A stretch of 64,000 nt of DNA from Candidatus Contubernalis alkalaceticus (GTDB lineage Bacteria; Bacillota; Dethiobacteria; SKNC01), in the NCBI RefSeq assembly GCF_022558445.1, contig NZ_CP054699.1, positions 204,001 to 268,000 on the forward strand, in the 5' to 3' direction. The first letter of the stretch is position 1. Each line of letters opens with the position of its first letter. Position numbers and translations under genes: made by a program. The notes under the pieces are model-generated. The model had not been told where the DNA came from. It saw nothing but the letters and a program-made list of their open reading frames with translations, and did no database searches. Of this stretch, positions 35,363-44,049 are shown piece by piece.

Positions 35363-36124
35363 ATGAAGAAAAATATCATACAAATTAAAGGAGTAAGAAA
35401 ATCATTTAAGGATGTACACGTACTCAAAGGAGTAGATTTTGAAGTAGAGCAGGGAGGTGTTTTTGCATTATTAGGTTCTAATGGAGCTGGAAAAACAACG
35501 ATGATCAGAATCATGGCTACTTTACTTAAAGCAGATGCTGGAAGTGTTGTGATCAATGGCTTTGATATTGAAAAAAATCCAGAGGAGATTAGAAATTCTA
35601 TCAGTCTTACAGGTCAGTTTGCTGCTATTGACGAAATATTGACTGGACGTGAAAATCTTCAAATGATAGCAAAACTTAGACATCTTATTAATCCAGATCA
35701 AGTAGCAGATGAGCTAATTAACCGTTTTAGTATGTCAGAGGCTGCAGATCGAAGAGTTGGTACTTACTCTGGCGGTATGAAAAGAAGAATTGATATTGCA
35801 ATGAGTCTTGTGGGAAATCCAAAGATTATTTTCCTGGATGAGCCAACAACAGGTCTTGATCCAGAAGCACGTTTAGAAGTTTGGAAGATTGTAAAGGAGT
35901 TATCAGCTGCAGGAACTACAGTATTCTTAACGACTCAGCATTTAGAGGAAGCAGAACAGCTTGCAGATAAAATCGCTATTCTTCATGGAGGAAAAATCAT
36001 TGCTCTAGATACACTAGAGGGATTGAAAAAATTATTTCCGCCTGCAAAAGTTGAATATGTTGAGAAACAACCTACATTAGAAGAAATATTCTTAGCAATC
36101 ATTGGTAAAAAGGAGGAGAAATAA
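35363..36124 (+). CDS. ABC transporter ATP-binding protein (DrrA-like drug exporter type)
   Basis: 253-residue nucleotide-binding subunit: Walker A LLGSNGAGKTTMI, Q-loop TGQFAAIDEILTGREN, signature YSGGMKRRIDIA, Walker [15 protein letters not shown], and H-loop TTQHLEEA. GENL..GG signature and the C-terminal PTLEEIFLAIIGKKEEK are of the daunorubicin-resistance (DrrA) subfamily. ATG 35363 follows GGAGGGAGGA; the in-frame ATG upstream sits inside the terminator. It forms the exporter with the next gene, whose ATG directly follows its TAA. Codon use (many TTA, ACA, GCA codons) differs from the core genes, in line with transfer. Confidence 0.92.
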   Translation: MKKNIIQIKGVRKSFKDVHVLKGVDFEVEQGGVFALLGSNGAGKTTMIRIMATLLKADAGSVVINGFDIEKNPEEIRNSISLTGQFAAIDEILTGRENLQMIAKLRHLINPDQVADELINRFSMSEAADRRVGTYSGGMKRRIDIAMSLVGNPKIIFLDEPTTGLDPEARLEVWKIVKELSAAGTTVFLTTQHLEEAEQLADKIAILHGGKIIALDTLEGLKKLFPPAKVEYVEKQPTLEEIFLAIIGKKEEK

Positions 36125-36889
36125 ATGAAATCTACAAATAAATATTTTTTCAAAGATATGAGTGTTATGTTTGGGCGGTCTATGCGTCATATTTTTAGAA
36201 GTATGGATACGATCATCACAGTTAGTCTCACACCTATTGCGATTATGTTATTATTCGTTTATGTATTTGGTGGTGCAATTGAAACAGGTACAGAAAATTA
36301 TATTGATTATTTATTACCAGGTGTTATGTTAATGTCTATTGGTAGTGGGATTGCATATGTAGCTTACCGTTTATTTACAGATAAAAACCGTGGTATATTT
36401 GAACGTTTTCATTCCATGCCTATAGCTCGTTCCACAGTATTATGGGGACATGTATTAACTTCATTAATTTCTAATGGAATTTCTGTTGTAGTTATTATAC
36501 TTGTTGCATTATTAATGGGTTTCCGTTCTTCAGTAGGAATCTTAGAGTGGATAGTAGTATTTGGAATTCTTGGAGTATTTACACTTGCTTTGACTTGGAT
36601 TGCTGTAATTGCGGGACTTGCTGCTAAAACACCTGATGGTGCAGGGGCATTCTCTTACCCAATCATCTTCTTGCCCTTTATCAGTTCTGCTTTTGTACCA
36701 ACGGAAACTATGCCTTCAGCAGTACGCGCCTTTGCTGAAAACCAACCAGTAACATTTATCGTAGAAGCTATCCGTGCATTACTGTCCAATCAACCGACGG
36801 GTAACGATATTTGGGTCGCCCTTGCATGGTGTGTCGCAATTATGATTGTAGCATATATCTTTGCAATGAGGGTATATAAAAAGCGGTAA
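36125..36889 (+). CDS. ABC-2 type transporter permease (DrrB-like)
   Basis: 254-residue integral membrane subunit with six predicted helices. Family features include the SLTPIAIMLLFVYVFGGAIE first helix, YLLPGVMLMSIGSGIAY, and PFISSAFVPTETMP before the last helices. It pairs with the preceding ATPase to export drugs or peptides; the substrate is unknown. There is no gap between the two genes. About 100 bases later group II intron remains begin. Confidence 0.9.
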   Translation: MKSTNKYFFKDMSVMFGRSMRHIFRSMDTIITVSLTPIAIMLLFVYVFGGAIETGTENYIDYLLPGVMLMSIGSGIAYVAYRLFTDKNRGIFERFHSMPIARSTVLWGHVLTSLISNGISVVVIILVALLMGFRSSVGILEWIVVFGILGVFTLALTWIAVIAGLAAKTPDGAGAFSYPIIFLPFISSAFVPTETMPSAVRAFAENQPVTFIVEAIRALLSNQPTGNDIWVALAWCVAIMIVAYIFAMRVYKKR

Positions 36890-36990
36890 GTTGTATAATT
36901 AAGTGCCCAAACATAGATAAAAAGTGACTCACAGCTAAAACCTCTATATAATGTTAAGTGAATTAGACAAAACATTAGGATGAATAGCAT

Positions 36991-37284
36991 ATGAGTCAAT
37001 TACATTGTAACATTAAATCACGACTTTTATTGAATACAGACCAATGGTTACGCAGAAGACTGCGAATGTTTATATGGAAGCGTTGGAAGAAAGTCATAAC
37101 AAGATACAAAATGCTGAAGAAACTAGGATACAATCATGAAAATGCAATAAAATATTCCAACACAAGAAAAGGCTACTGGCACATAGCCAATAGCCAAATC
37201 TTATCCTGCTCAATAACCAACAATCGGTTAAAAGCAACAGGATACTTATTTTTCATGGATTACTACAAAACTGTTAAAGCATAA
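36991..37284 (+). pseudogene. ltrA: Group II intron reverse transcriptase/maturase, C-terminal remnant
   Basis: Encodes only the end of an LtrA-type protein: LLLNTDQWLRRRLRMFIWKRWKK, then KLGYNHENAIKYSNTRKGYWHIANS and SITNNRLKATGYLFFMDYY, the thumb/maturase tail of the family. The reverse transcriptase domain with YADD is absent. An intron domain V/VI follows at once, so this is the 3' end of an intron whose 5' part is lost. Confidence 0.8.
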
Positions 37285-37286
37285 AC

Positions 37287-37370
37287 TAAGGAACCGCCGT
37301 GTACCGAACGGTACGCACGGTGGTGTGAGAGGTCGGTAGATAAAATAATTATCTACCTCCTACTCGGTTA
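37287..37370 (+). mobile_element. Group II intron 3' end (domains V and VI), first type
   Basis: The domain V hairpin reads GAACCGCCGTGTACC gaac GGTACGCACGGTGGT. A domain VI stem GGTAGAT/ATCTACC follows, with CCTACTCG at the 3' boundary. Together with the maturase remnant this marks the end of one intron copy. Confidence 0.75.
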
Positions 37371-37432
37371 AATAAATTGAAGAATAAAGAAGGAAAACCA
37401 GCTAATAGTGTGTAATAAATCTTAAAAATCAG

Positions 37433-37545
37433 AAAATACTTGAAACTGCCCAAGAAAGCTACAATGAAAGCAACGGCATATATGGATTGGATAAATTACT
37501 TAAAGATGTTCGAGAAAAATTCCCCAAATGTTTTCGAAATAATTA
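37433..37545 (+). pseudogene. IS3-family transposase OrfB fragment
   Basis: A 37-codon open stretch encodes ILETAQESYNESNGIYGLDK and KDVREKFPK, like the N-terminal HTH_21 part of IS3/IS150 transposases (YG-K-L core). It ends at a TAG; the catalytic DDE domain is absent. Lies between two intron tails. Confidence 0.4.
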
Positions 37546-37599
37546 GCAATTGGCTGAATTTAGGAGAATAGCTAACTTAATAGTTTCCGGTTTAACGGG

Positions 37600-37740
37600 A
37601 AAACCTCATGTAAGGATATTTGATTTAGGAGCAGGCGGTAGCTACTTGATGTAAAAGGTGAAGTGAAGAGCCCGTTGCGTTAATAGCGCATGGCGGGTTC
37701 TGTGAGGGGTTGGAATCGTAAGATTCCGCCTACTCGACCC
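37600..37740 (+). mobile_element. Group II intron 3' end (domains V and VI), second type
   Basis: A different domain V: GAGCCCGTTGCGTTAATAGC followed by GCATGGCGGGTTC, then domain VI GGAATC/GATTCC and the end CCTACTCGACC. Sequence upstream (GGTAGCTACTTGATG..AAGGTGAAGTGAAGAG) resembles the region before domain V in introns of this sort. No maturase gene of its own remains. Confidence 0.7.
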
Positions 37741-37897
37741 ATCGCCTCCCCGGCTAAAGTATGGGGACACATCTCTTCAAGAAATGTCCCCATTGAAATA
37801 CGCTTCGCTCCGAGGACGCAGGAACCGTCCCCATGGCACCGCTTAAAGCGGTTTCACTGAATACTTACTGCTATTCTAATGATAAAGGAAAGAAACA
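37741..37897. other. Short region before siaA with an inverted repeat
   Basis: ATGGGGACA..TGTCCCCAT forms a hairpin at 37761-37792, and GGAACCGTCCCCAT a little further could pair with the same arm. The AGGGGAC-like core links it to the dispersed hairpin repeats. CCATCGCCTCCCC right after the intron resembles the tmRNA acceptor end but is too short to call. Confidence 0.4.
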
Positions 37898-39790
37898 ATG
37901 ACAATGTCTATCAAAAATAATCTAAACTCTTCAGCTAAAGACAATAAGTTCACTGCCTTTACAAATGTGAGTCGAGACACTATACGAATAGTTATGCTTG
38001 GCTGCATAGCTATTTTGCTGGCATTATTGGTAATGAGTATAACCGGCATGGTAATAACAAAAAATGCAGTAGTACATAAACTTAAAACCCGTGACTTGCA
38101 AAACATGGCCGGAACAATCTCGGCAACAATTGAAGGTAGAATTGAAAAGGCTGTGGATGCCTCTTTACTTCTATCCAAAGACCCCATGTTAAAACATTGG
38201 ATTCGTAGTAATGACCAAGATGAGGCATCTAGGGAGATAGTAGAAGGAAAACTCAAGGAGTTAGTAGCGGATTTTGGTTATGATACCGCCTTTTTAACCA
38301 GTGCCATCAGCTATAATTACTGGTCATATACAGGTGGGGAATTTAAGTTGTTAAATGTTGTCTCACCCCATAACCCTGCCGATGGTTGGTTTTTTGATAC
38401 CTTAGAGATGCAAAGAAAATACGCTATAAACATAGACCCCAATGAGGTCTTACAAGAAACCTTTGTTTGGATAAATGTACTAGTAGGGGACTTAGAAAAT
38501 CCTATAGCAATAACTGGCGTAGGGCTAAACTTAAGCCACCTCATCAATGACCTTATTAAAGAAGAAGCGGAACAAGAGTTGGATAGCGATATCTGGCTAG
38601 TAGACAATTCAGGTACAATACATCTTTCAAAAAACAAAAGTCATCTGGAACGAGAACTAAATAACTACTTATCCCAGGACTTGGTAGATAATATAACAGA
38701 ACAAAACCTACCCGTTACCAAGTTTCAGGTTGCGGAATATCATAACCATGAAGGAAAACTATATGACGTGGTTTACAAAAACATTAAGGATACAGACTGG
38801 AAGCTGATAATTCAAATACCGCGTTCTGAAAGCCTGGGCTTTCTTAATGTAATTTTGATTAACACCATAATAGCCGGCTTAATAATAGTAACCTTGATGA
38901 TGGCTATGTTTTATGGAATAACAAAAAAAATCGCAAATCCATACAAGCGAACCTTAGAACTAAACCTGGAATTAGAAGAACAAGTTGCAGAACGTACAAA
39001 GGAGCTTAAGAAAAAGAACTTAGAAATTCAAGAAAGCATAGAATATGCAAAACTTATACAGGAAACAATTCTACCCTCCCAGGTTGAACTCAAGGAACTA
39101 TTACAGGACCATTTTGTTATCTGGAAGCCCAGGGATATAGTAGGAGGAGATTTTTATTGGCTAAGAAGTTATAAAGATGGTTTTCTCCTTCTATTAGGGG
39201 ATTGCACCGGGCATGGAGTCCCTGGTGCTCTCATGACCATGGCTGTAAACTCCATGTTAAACCACATAGTAGAAGATATTGGCCATGATGACCCTGCCTT
39301 CATCCTAAAGGAACTTAACCGGCGAATGAAGAATTCTTTTTCAGGCAGCAACTATCATGAACATATAAATCCAGGGTTGGATGCCCTCATACTTTTTATA
39401 ACCAAAGAGGGTAGTATTTTTTTAAGCAGTTCTAGACTCTCAGCCATCGTTATAGATGAGGAGGGAGTTAAAGAGATAAAGGGAGATAGAGTTACTATTG
39501 ACGGACAAGAATATGGCAAGAAAGGTGAGTTGACCAACAAGGCAATAAAGTACCATAAGCGGATTTCCTTATACTTAACTACCGACGGCTACACAGACCA
39601 ACCGGGAGGAGATAAAGGCTTGCCCATGGGGAAAAAGAAATTAATGCATATAGTTAAAGAAATAAACCACTTACCCATGGAGGAGCAAAGGCTGAAGATT
39701 GAGGAGTTATTCTTAAAACATTCTGAAAATCAAACTATTCGTGACGATATAACCATAATTGGCTTTACTATAAACAAACAAAGGAGTTGA
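37898..39790 (+). CDS. siaA: SiaA-like sensor PP2C/SpoIIE phosphatase
   Basis: 630-residue membrane receptor phosphatase. A transmembrane helix (about 30-52) is followed by an extracytoplasmic dCache-like sensor (about 55-320; IEGRIEKAVDASLLL, DGWFFDTLEMQRKY), a second helix (about 328-348), a coiled coil (LELNLELEEQVAERTKELKKK) and a PP2C phosphatase (about 390-625). The metal aspartates lie in GGDFYWL, GDCTGHGVPGALM, TTDGYTDQPGG and RDDITI. In Pseudomonas SiaA dephosphorylates SiaC in response to nutrient cues. Here it is followed by homologues of SiaB, SiaC and SiaD in the same order. AAAGGAAAG precedes the ATG. Confidence 0.88.
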   Translation: MTMSIKNNLNSSAKDNKFTAFTNVSRDTIRIVMLGCIAILLALLVMSITGMVITKNAVVHKLKTRDLQNMAGTISATIEGRIEKAVDASLLLSKDPMLKHWIRSNDQDEASREIVEGKLKELVADFGYDTAFLTSAISYNYWSYTGGEFKLLNVVSPHNPADGWFFDTLEMQRKYAINIDPNEVLQETFVWINVLVGDLENPIAITGVGLNLSHLINDLIKEEAEQELDSDIWLVDNSGTIHLSKNKSHLERELNNYLSQDLVDNITEQNLPVTKFQVAEYHNHEGKLYDVVYKNIKDTDWKLIIQIPRSESLGFLNVILINTIIAGLIIVTLMMAMFYGITKKIANPYKRTLELNLELEEQVAERTKELKKKNLEIQESIEYAKLIQETILPSQVELKELLQDHFVIWKPRDIVGGDFYWLRSYKDGFLLLLGDCTGHGVPGALMTMAVNSMLNHIVEDIGHDDPAFILKELNRRMKNSFSGSNYHEHINPGLDALILFITKEGSIFLSSSRLSAIVIDEEGVKEIKGDRVTIDGQEYGKKGELTNKAIKYHKRISLYLTTDGYTDQPGGDKGLPMGKKKLMHIVKEINHLPMEEQRLKIEELFLKHSENQTIRDDITIIGFTINKQRS

Positions 39791-39796
39791 GCCCAT

Positions 39797-40366
39797 ATGC
39801 AATTTTCACTATATGATTATTATCAGGAACTTAAAGATAAAAGAATTATTTTCAGCTATAGCGGCCCTATATCACAAGCAAGCCTTGAAGGTATGGGCAA
39901 TACCCTGCGCCGAAACCTCCAGTATGAAGAAGCTGGGAACAAAGCTTCTCTCTCGGTTTTTTCTATCTTTGTAGAACAGGTACATAATATTTTAAGCTAT
40001 TCGGCAGAAAAGCTAACACCTGTGGAAGAAGAAAGCCAGGACAAGGAACTTCGTTTCGGTATAGTAGTTATTGGCCGGGAGAATAATGGCGACTATTATG
40101 TTTATTGTGGTAATAGAATTTATAGTCAAGATATTCCTCTTCTCAAAAACAAAATAGAGGAAATAAAGACTCTAGGCAAAGAGGAGCTAAAAGCCCTATA
40201 TAAAGAACGGCGGCGAAGTGCCAAATCGGAAGGAAACAGTAAAGGAGCCGGTTTAGGATTAATTGAAATGGCTAGAAAGGCCGGCAAACCGATAGAGTAT
40301 TCTTTTGTAAACATTGATCATCAATTCTCCTTTTTCAGTCTCAAAGCCGTAGTACGGAGGTCTTAG
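39797..40366 (+). CDS. siaB: SiaB-family protein kinase
   Basis: 189-residue cytosolic protein. FSYSGPISQASLEGMGNTLR near residue 18 and the late GAGLGLIEMARKAGKPIEY glycine motif show a GHKL/anti-sigma-type kinase of the DUF6272 family. In the Pseudomonas system SiaB phosphorylates SiaC and so opposes SiaA. The ribosome binding site AAAGGAG overlaps the end of siaA and the gap is 6 bases, so expression is coupled. The kinase fold is inferred from family knowledge; the Asn of the N-box could be in FVEQVHNIL. Confidence 0.85.
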   Translation: MQFSLYDYYQELKDKRIIFSYSGPISQASLEGMGNTLRRNLQYEEAGNKASLSVFSIFVEQVHNILSYSAEKLTPVEEESQDKELRFGIVVIGRENNGDYYVYCGNRIYSQDIPLLKNKIEEIKTLGKEELKALYKERRRSAKSEGNSKGAGLGLIEMARKAGKPIEYSFVNIDHQFSFFSLKAVVRRS

Positions 40367-40368
40367 TT

Positions 40369-40746
40369 ATGCAAAATCTAGTAATGGAACAAACAAATTC
40401 TACACCTTACATCAACTTTGATGTAGAATCAGGACTCTTAACAATTAGGGGAGAATCATTCCCGGAAAATGCCATAAAGTTCTACGAGCCTGTTATCCAG
40501 TGGCTTATAGAATATATTGAACAAGCAGAGAAGCAGATTATCATGGAGTTTGAGATAATTTACTTTAACAGCAGTACTTCCAAAATATTTATGATCATCT
40601 TTGATTTACTGGATGAAGAAGTTAGGAAGGGGAAAAAAATCGAGGTACACTGGCGTTGCGATAAAGATAATGAAACGGCAATAGAGTGCGGTGAAGAATT
40701 CGAAGAAGATTTGTCCAATTTACCTTTTAAAATAATAGAATTCTAA
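40369..40746 (+). CDS. siaC: SiaC-family regulatory phosphoprotein (DUF1987)
   Basis: 125 residues. STPYINFDVESGLLTIRGES at the start and YFNSSTSKIFMIIFDLLDEE around residues 62-80 are characteristic of DUF1987. The YFN-S/T-S-S/T-K segment contains the phosphoacceptor in the Pseudomonas protein (Thr68, from memory); here the matching residues are serines and a threonine. Unphosphorylated SiaC binds and activates the diguanylate cyclase SiaD. The ATG follows siaB by 2 bases with ACGGAGG inside the upstream gene. Confidence 0.88.
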   Translation: MQNLVMEQTNSTPYINFDVESGLLTIRGESFPENAIKFYEPVIQWLIEYIEQAEKQIIMEFEIIYFNSSTSKIFMIIFDLLDEEVRKGKKIEVHWRCDKDNETAIECGEEFEEDLSNLPFKIIEF

Positions 40747-40759
40747 AGTGAGGTATACC

Positions 40760-41497
40760 ATGAAAAATATTTTCTCTGCAGAAGAAAAAGTCATTTCTGA
40801 AGCTGAAGCTATCTTAGCATCCAATACCTTTCATTCGGAAAAAGAAGCTGAAGTCTACAGAGCTTTGCTGGAAAAATATAAGGCTCTATTACGCCAGATG
40901 ACTAAGATAGTTAAAATTGCAGATATCACTCAATTAGAATTAAAAAATGCTTTCAAAAAGTTAGATGAATTATCCCACATAGACTCCTTAACAGGTCTTT
41001 ATAATCGCAGACATTTCAATGAAGTTTATGCTAAAGAATGGAACAGCACAATAAGAAACAAAACCAAGCTTTCTTTAATCATGGTGGATATAGATTACTT
41101 CAAAAAATACAATGATAACTATGGACATCTTCAAGGAGATGAATGCTTAAAGGCTGTGGCTGAAGTTATCAAATCAGCCGTCAGAAGACCTCGAGACCTG
41201 GTGGCTCGCTTTGGTGGTGAGGAGTTCGTTGTTCTCTTGCCTGAAACAGATATAAACGGAGCTACATTCATTGGTAAATACATTCTTGCCTTAGTAAGAA
41301 AGATGAACATAGAGCATGTGGCCTCTCCCTGGCAAAAAATAGTAACGGTCTCCCTAGGGATAGCCACAAAAAGCCCGGAAGAAAACTTAACAAAAGAAGA
41401 ATTTATTAACAATAGTGATAAGGCTTTATACCTGGCAAAAGACAGTGGAAGAAACTGCTACAAGATATATTGTGATTCAATAATTAGCACAGCATAA
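40760..41497 (+). CDS. siaD: GGDEF diguanylate cyclase, SiaD-like
   Basis: 245 residues from ATG 40760 (TGAGGT just upstream; the GTG at 40748 is inside the spacer). The first 75 residues are a helical/coiled-coil region (KEAEVYRALLEKYKALLRQM) that in Pseudomonas mediates SiaC binding. The cyclase domain follows: DSLTGLYNRRHF, DIDYFKKYNDNYGHLQGDECL and the active site GGEEF. RPRD five residues before GGEEF is an inhibitory I-site. It should make c-di-GMP from GTP, controlled by the siaABC partner switch. A terminator follows at about 80 bases. Confidence 0.9.
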   Translation: MKNIFSAEEKVISEAEAILASNTFHSEKEAEVYRALLEKYKALLRQMTKIVKIADITQLELKNAFKKLDELSHIDSLTGLYNRRHFNEVYAKEWNSTIRNKTKLSLIMVDIDYFKKYNDNYGHLQGDECLKAVAEVIKSAVRRPRDLVARFGGEEFVVLLPETDINGATFIGKYILALVRKMNIEHVASPWQKIVTVSLGIATKSPEENLTKEEFINNSDKALYLAKDSGRNCYKIYCDSIISTA

Positions 41498-41575
41498 CAA
41501 GCATTACCATTAAACTCCAAGGGTGCACTTTTTAGCAGAATTCCTAGGGTTGAAGAGTTGATAAACAGGTAAGAT

Positions 41576-41620
41576 AAAAGCCCGGAATCAGTTAAAATTA
41601 CTGAGAACGGGCCTTTTTTT
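41576..41620 (+). terminator. Terminator of the siaABCD operon
   Basis: AAAAGCCCG..GTTAAAATTAC..CGGGCCTTTTTTT, hairpin with a run of seven T. It lies between siaD and the convergent minus-strand gene and could serve both. Confidence 0.75.
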
Positions 41621-41647
41621 CACCGGCTGCTGGAATTTGAGTTTTCC

Positions 41648-42937
41648 TCAACTTTCCGTAAGATTTTCTGTCCCAAAACGGGTGGACAGGGCAGTGCCTA
41701 CGGCCAACATGAATGCACCGATTCCCACCAGTCCTCCCAGTATCGGGATAAATCCAATGATGCCCAAAAGCAGAACACCCAGGGCTATTTTTCCTAGAGG
41801 ATTTGCTTCTTCGGTAGAAGAGGGCTTCAGAACCCGACTGCCTAACCACAGTGTCACACCAGTGTAGCCCATGATCCAGGCTATGGCCAGAAGCAGTAAT
41901 TCCACCAGGATCAGAGGTATTCCTATAACAGTTATGGCCAGGAGTATGGCTAGAGGTGCCGCCAGAATAACCGCCAGCACTCCCCAGAGAATTGCAGAGC
42001 CGGTTTTTTGTTCCACCGCCCGCATAATATTATTGGTATTCCTGGGAAACAGGGTGTGTACCAGGGCGGCCAGGGCAAAGATCACTACCATCCCCAAGAC
42101 TCGAGATGCTGCTCGACCGGACCATCCGGTAAAGGGGGTATAGAAGGGAAACATTCGGTGGTTTCCGGGACGAATGGTAAAGTCAAAATTTCGGAAAAAC
42201 TCACCGTCGGTAAAGGGAAGTATATTAATTAAGTGGTCTATGCCTTTGAAGTTATATCCCCGGGAGAACATATCATCGACTTCTCTCCGGCTCAGTTCTT
42301 CATCCACTACAATGGAACCTACCCGGGCTCCAGCATCGGCCTGAACCAACCCCTGCTCAACTAAAACGCTGCCGCCTACTACTGCATCAGGTCCAAGTTC
42401 AACGATTCCCCGGGGCATGGTTACGTCACCGTCCACCTGCCCGGTGATGCAGATCATTTTACCCTGGCTGGTCACATTGCCCAGCACATGGCCCATGATC
42501 TGTAAATCTCCCAAATCCAGGTTCACGTCACCGCCTATAGTTCCTCTGATTTTGATGGCTCCCAGGCCTGCCTTCAGGTTTCCTCCTACGTCTCCATCCA
42601 CCGAAACCGATCCCATACTGGCATTGACGTTTCCGGAGACTCTACCGGGCACAACTACCTCCCCCATGTTTGCGGTTACATTACCGTTTACGTCCCCGTA
42701 CACAGAAACCGTTCCCATATTGGAGACCACATCTCCATTGATGATACCTTCAATTTCTATTTCTCCCATGTTTACAGTGACATTTCCATTGACAGTAGTA
42801 TTTCTAGGGATTTCCAGGCTTCCGGCGGCCTTGTTTATGTCTTCATTAATTACCGTACCCTGACCAAATACAGTACCCGTTAGAAGCAGCACCGTCAGTA
42901 GTATTAACAAAATCCACTTACCATAACTTTTCCTCAT
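41648..42937 (-). CDS. Secreted/membrane bactofilin-like (polymer-forming) protein
   Basis: 429 residues. A signal sequence (residues 4-25, WILLILLTVLLLTGTVFGQG) precedes a long series of short repeats of the type GDV.GNV.ANMGEV/GSVSV.G (about 28-200), a right-handed beta-helix pattern like bactofilins. Residues 235-265 form a linker, and four or five membrane helices complete the C-terminus (PAAILWGVLAVILAAPLAI region to GAFMLAVGTAL). Extracytoplasmic bactofilin-like repeats tied to a membrane domain could scaffold the envelope; function is unknown. ATG 42937 follows AGAGGAGTGA; a GTG seven codons earlier lies before that site. Confidence 0.7.
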   Translation of the reverse strand: MRKSYGKWILLILLTVLLLTGTVFGQGTVINEDINKAAGSLEIPRNTTVNGNVTVNMGEIEIEGIINGDVVSNMGTVSVYGDVNGNVTANMGEVVVPGRVSGNVNASMGSVSVDGDVGGNLKAGLGAIKIRGTIGGDVNLDLGDLQIMGHVLGNVTSQGKMICITGQVDGDVTMPRGIVELGPDAVVGGSVLVEQGLVQADAGARVGSIVVDEELSRREVDDMFSRGYNFKGIDHLINILPFTDGEFFRNFDFTIRPGNHRMFPFYTPFTGWSGRAASRVLGMVVIFALAALVHTLFPRNTNNIMRAVEQKTGSAILWGVLAVILAAPLAILLAITVIGIPLILVELLLLAIAWIMGYTGVTLWLGSRVLKPSSTEEANPLGKIALGVLLLGIIGFIPILGGLVGIGAFMLAVGTALSTRFGTENLTES

Positions 42938-43504
42938 ATTAAAATCACTCCTCTGCACATTATCTTTCTTCCATCAGCCTAGCAACTTCCTCTTTCAGTA
43001 GGTCTACGTTCTTCATCCTTGGAATATTTTTTACTTAATCCTGCGCTTAAATGATTTACAGAGATTAAAGACTTTCAGCACGGTTTTTCACTCAAATAAT
43101 TTCCCCCTCTTTTTATTTCTAATTATTAATATTTTTTCCTTTTCATAACTCATTATAAATTTTAATCCTTACACACCTCTTATCAAATTATTAACAAATC
43201 ATTAAATTAATACTTTTTTAGTTTGTATTGATTTAATTGAACCGAAAGGTAAAATTTATCCCAATGATAATTCCTTAAAACCCCTACTTTTAAATTAAAA
43301 GTGTAAGTGGGGAGGGGTTTTTAAAAGTCAGGCTCTTAAATGAAATACCCCCAACCCAACTTTCGTTAGGTCTCAAAATATACAGTTACAGTTATGATAT
43401 ATTTAGAGCTTAAAGTTAAAGGAGGGGAAAAGCGCGTTCAAAGAGCTGGCAGATGTCAAATGCTTTAATAAGCACTATATAAAATTATGGAGGGAGGAAG
43501 ATTA
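42938..43504. other. Intergenic region between divergent bactofilin-like and PH-like genes
   Basis: 567 AT-rich bases. A hairpin with paired AAAACCCC..GGGGTTTT arms lies at 43276-43322; no gene is recognised. The right end supplies GGAGGGAGG for the next gene. Confidence 0.45.
43276..43322 (+). terminator. Hairpin terminator, orphan
   Basis: AAAACCCCTACTT pairs with AAGTGGGGAGGGGTTTT (bulged), followed by TTTAAAAG. No gene ends directly upstream on this strand. Confidence 0.5.
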
Positions 43505-43891
43505 ATGAATAAAAATATCCAAAAAAATCTGTTAAGTGGAATTGTTATCCTGGCGGTAGTTGTTGTTTTCTTTATAGGAAGCCGGGAGAGTAGTATTATA
43601 AAGGATAAGCAGTCTATAAAAATTACTGGATTATATAGTACAGAAATCAACTTAGAAGATATGAAGGATGTGGAGATCAGGAACAGCATCCCTAAGGTTC
43701 ATAGAAAAATAAATGCTCTTAATTTTTTAAATATAAAAAAAGGTACTTTTTCTATAGATGAATTTGATAGGGCCCGGTTATATCTTCATGCTAATGATGG
43801 GCCCTACCTGTACCTGCATACAGATGAGCAGACAATCATTCTTAATTTTAAAATTCTGAAAAGACACAGGAGGAATATGATGAAATTATAA
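43505..43891 (+). CDS. Small membrane-anchored PH-like domain protein
   Basis: 128 residues with one N-terminal membrane helix (about 10-30, LLSGIVILAVVVVFFIGS). The soluble domain, SIKITGLYSTEINLEDMKDV to RARLYLHANDGPYLYLHT, follows the pattern of bacterial pleckstrin-homology-like domains seen in Bacillota. Role unknown. The ATG is preceded by GGAGGGAGGAAG; an extension of six codons lies inside that site. It is followed by a damaged transporter gene. Confidence 0.65.
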   Translation: MNKNIQKNLLSGIVILAVVVVFFIGSRESSIIKDKQSIKITGLYSTEINLEDMKDVEIRNSIPKVHRKINALNFLNIKKGTFSIDEFDRARLYLHANDGPYLYLHTDEQTIILNFKILKRHRRNMMKL

Positions 43892-44049
43892 CTTTAATCT
43901 ATCCGTAAGGACAGTTTTTTCCTAGAATTGCAGGTTAGTTACTCCATTTAATAATTTGTTAATAACTTTATAAGCGGGGTGTAAGGACTGGAAATTATAA
44001 TAGTAATTGAAAAGGCCAAAGAGCAGCATTAAATATAGGAGGCGAGACA

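Noticed and set aside
42417-42863. 148-codon open frame on the + strand
   Set aside because: Lies antisense inside the bactofilin-like gene; its Thr/Pro/Ser-rich composition mirrors the repeat codons of the other strand and it has no ribosome binding site.
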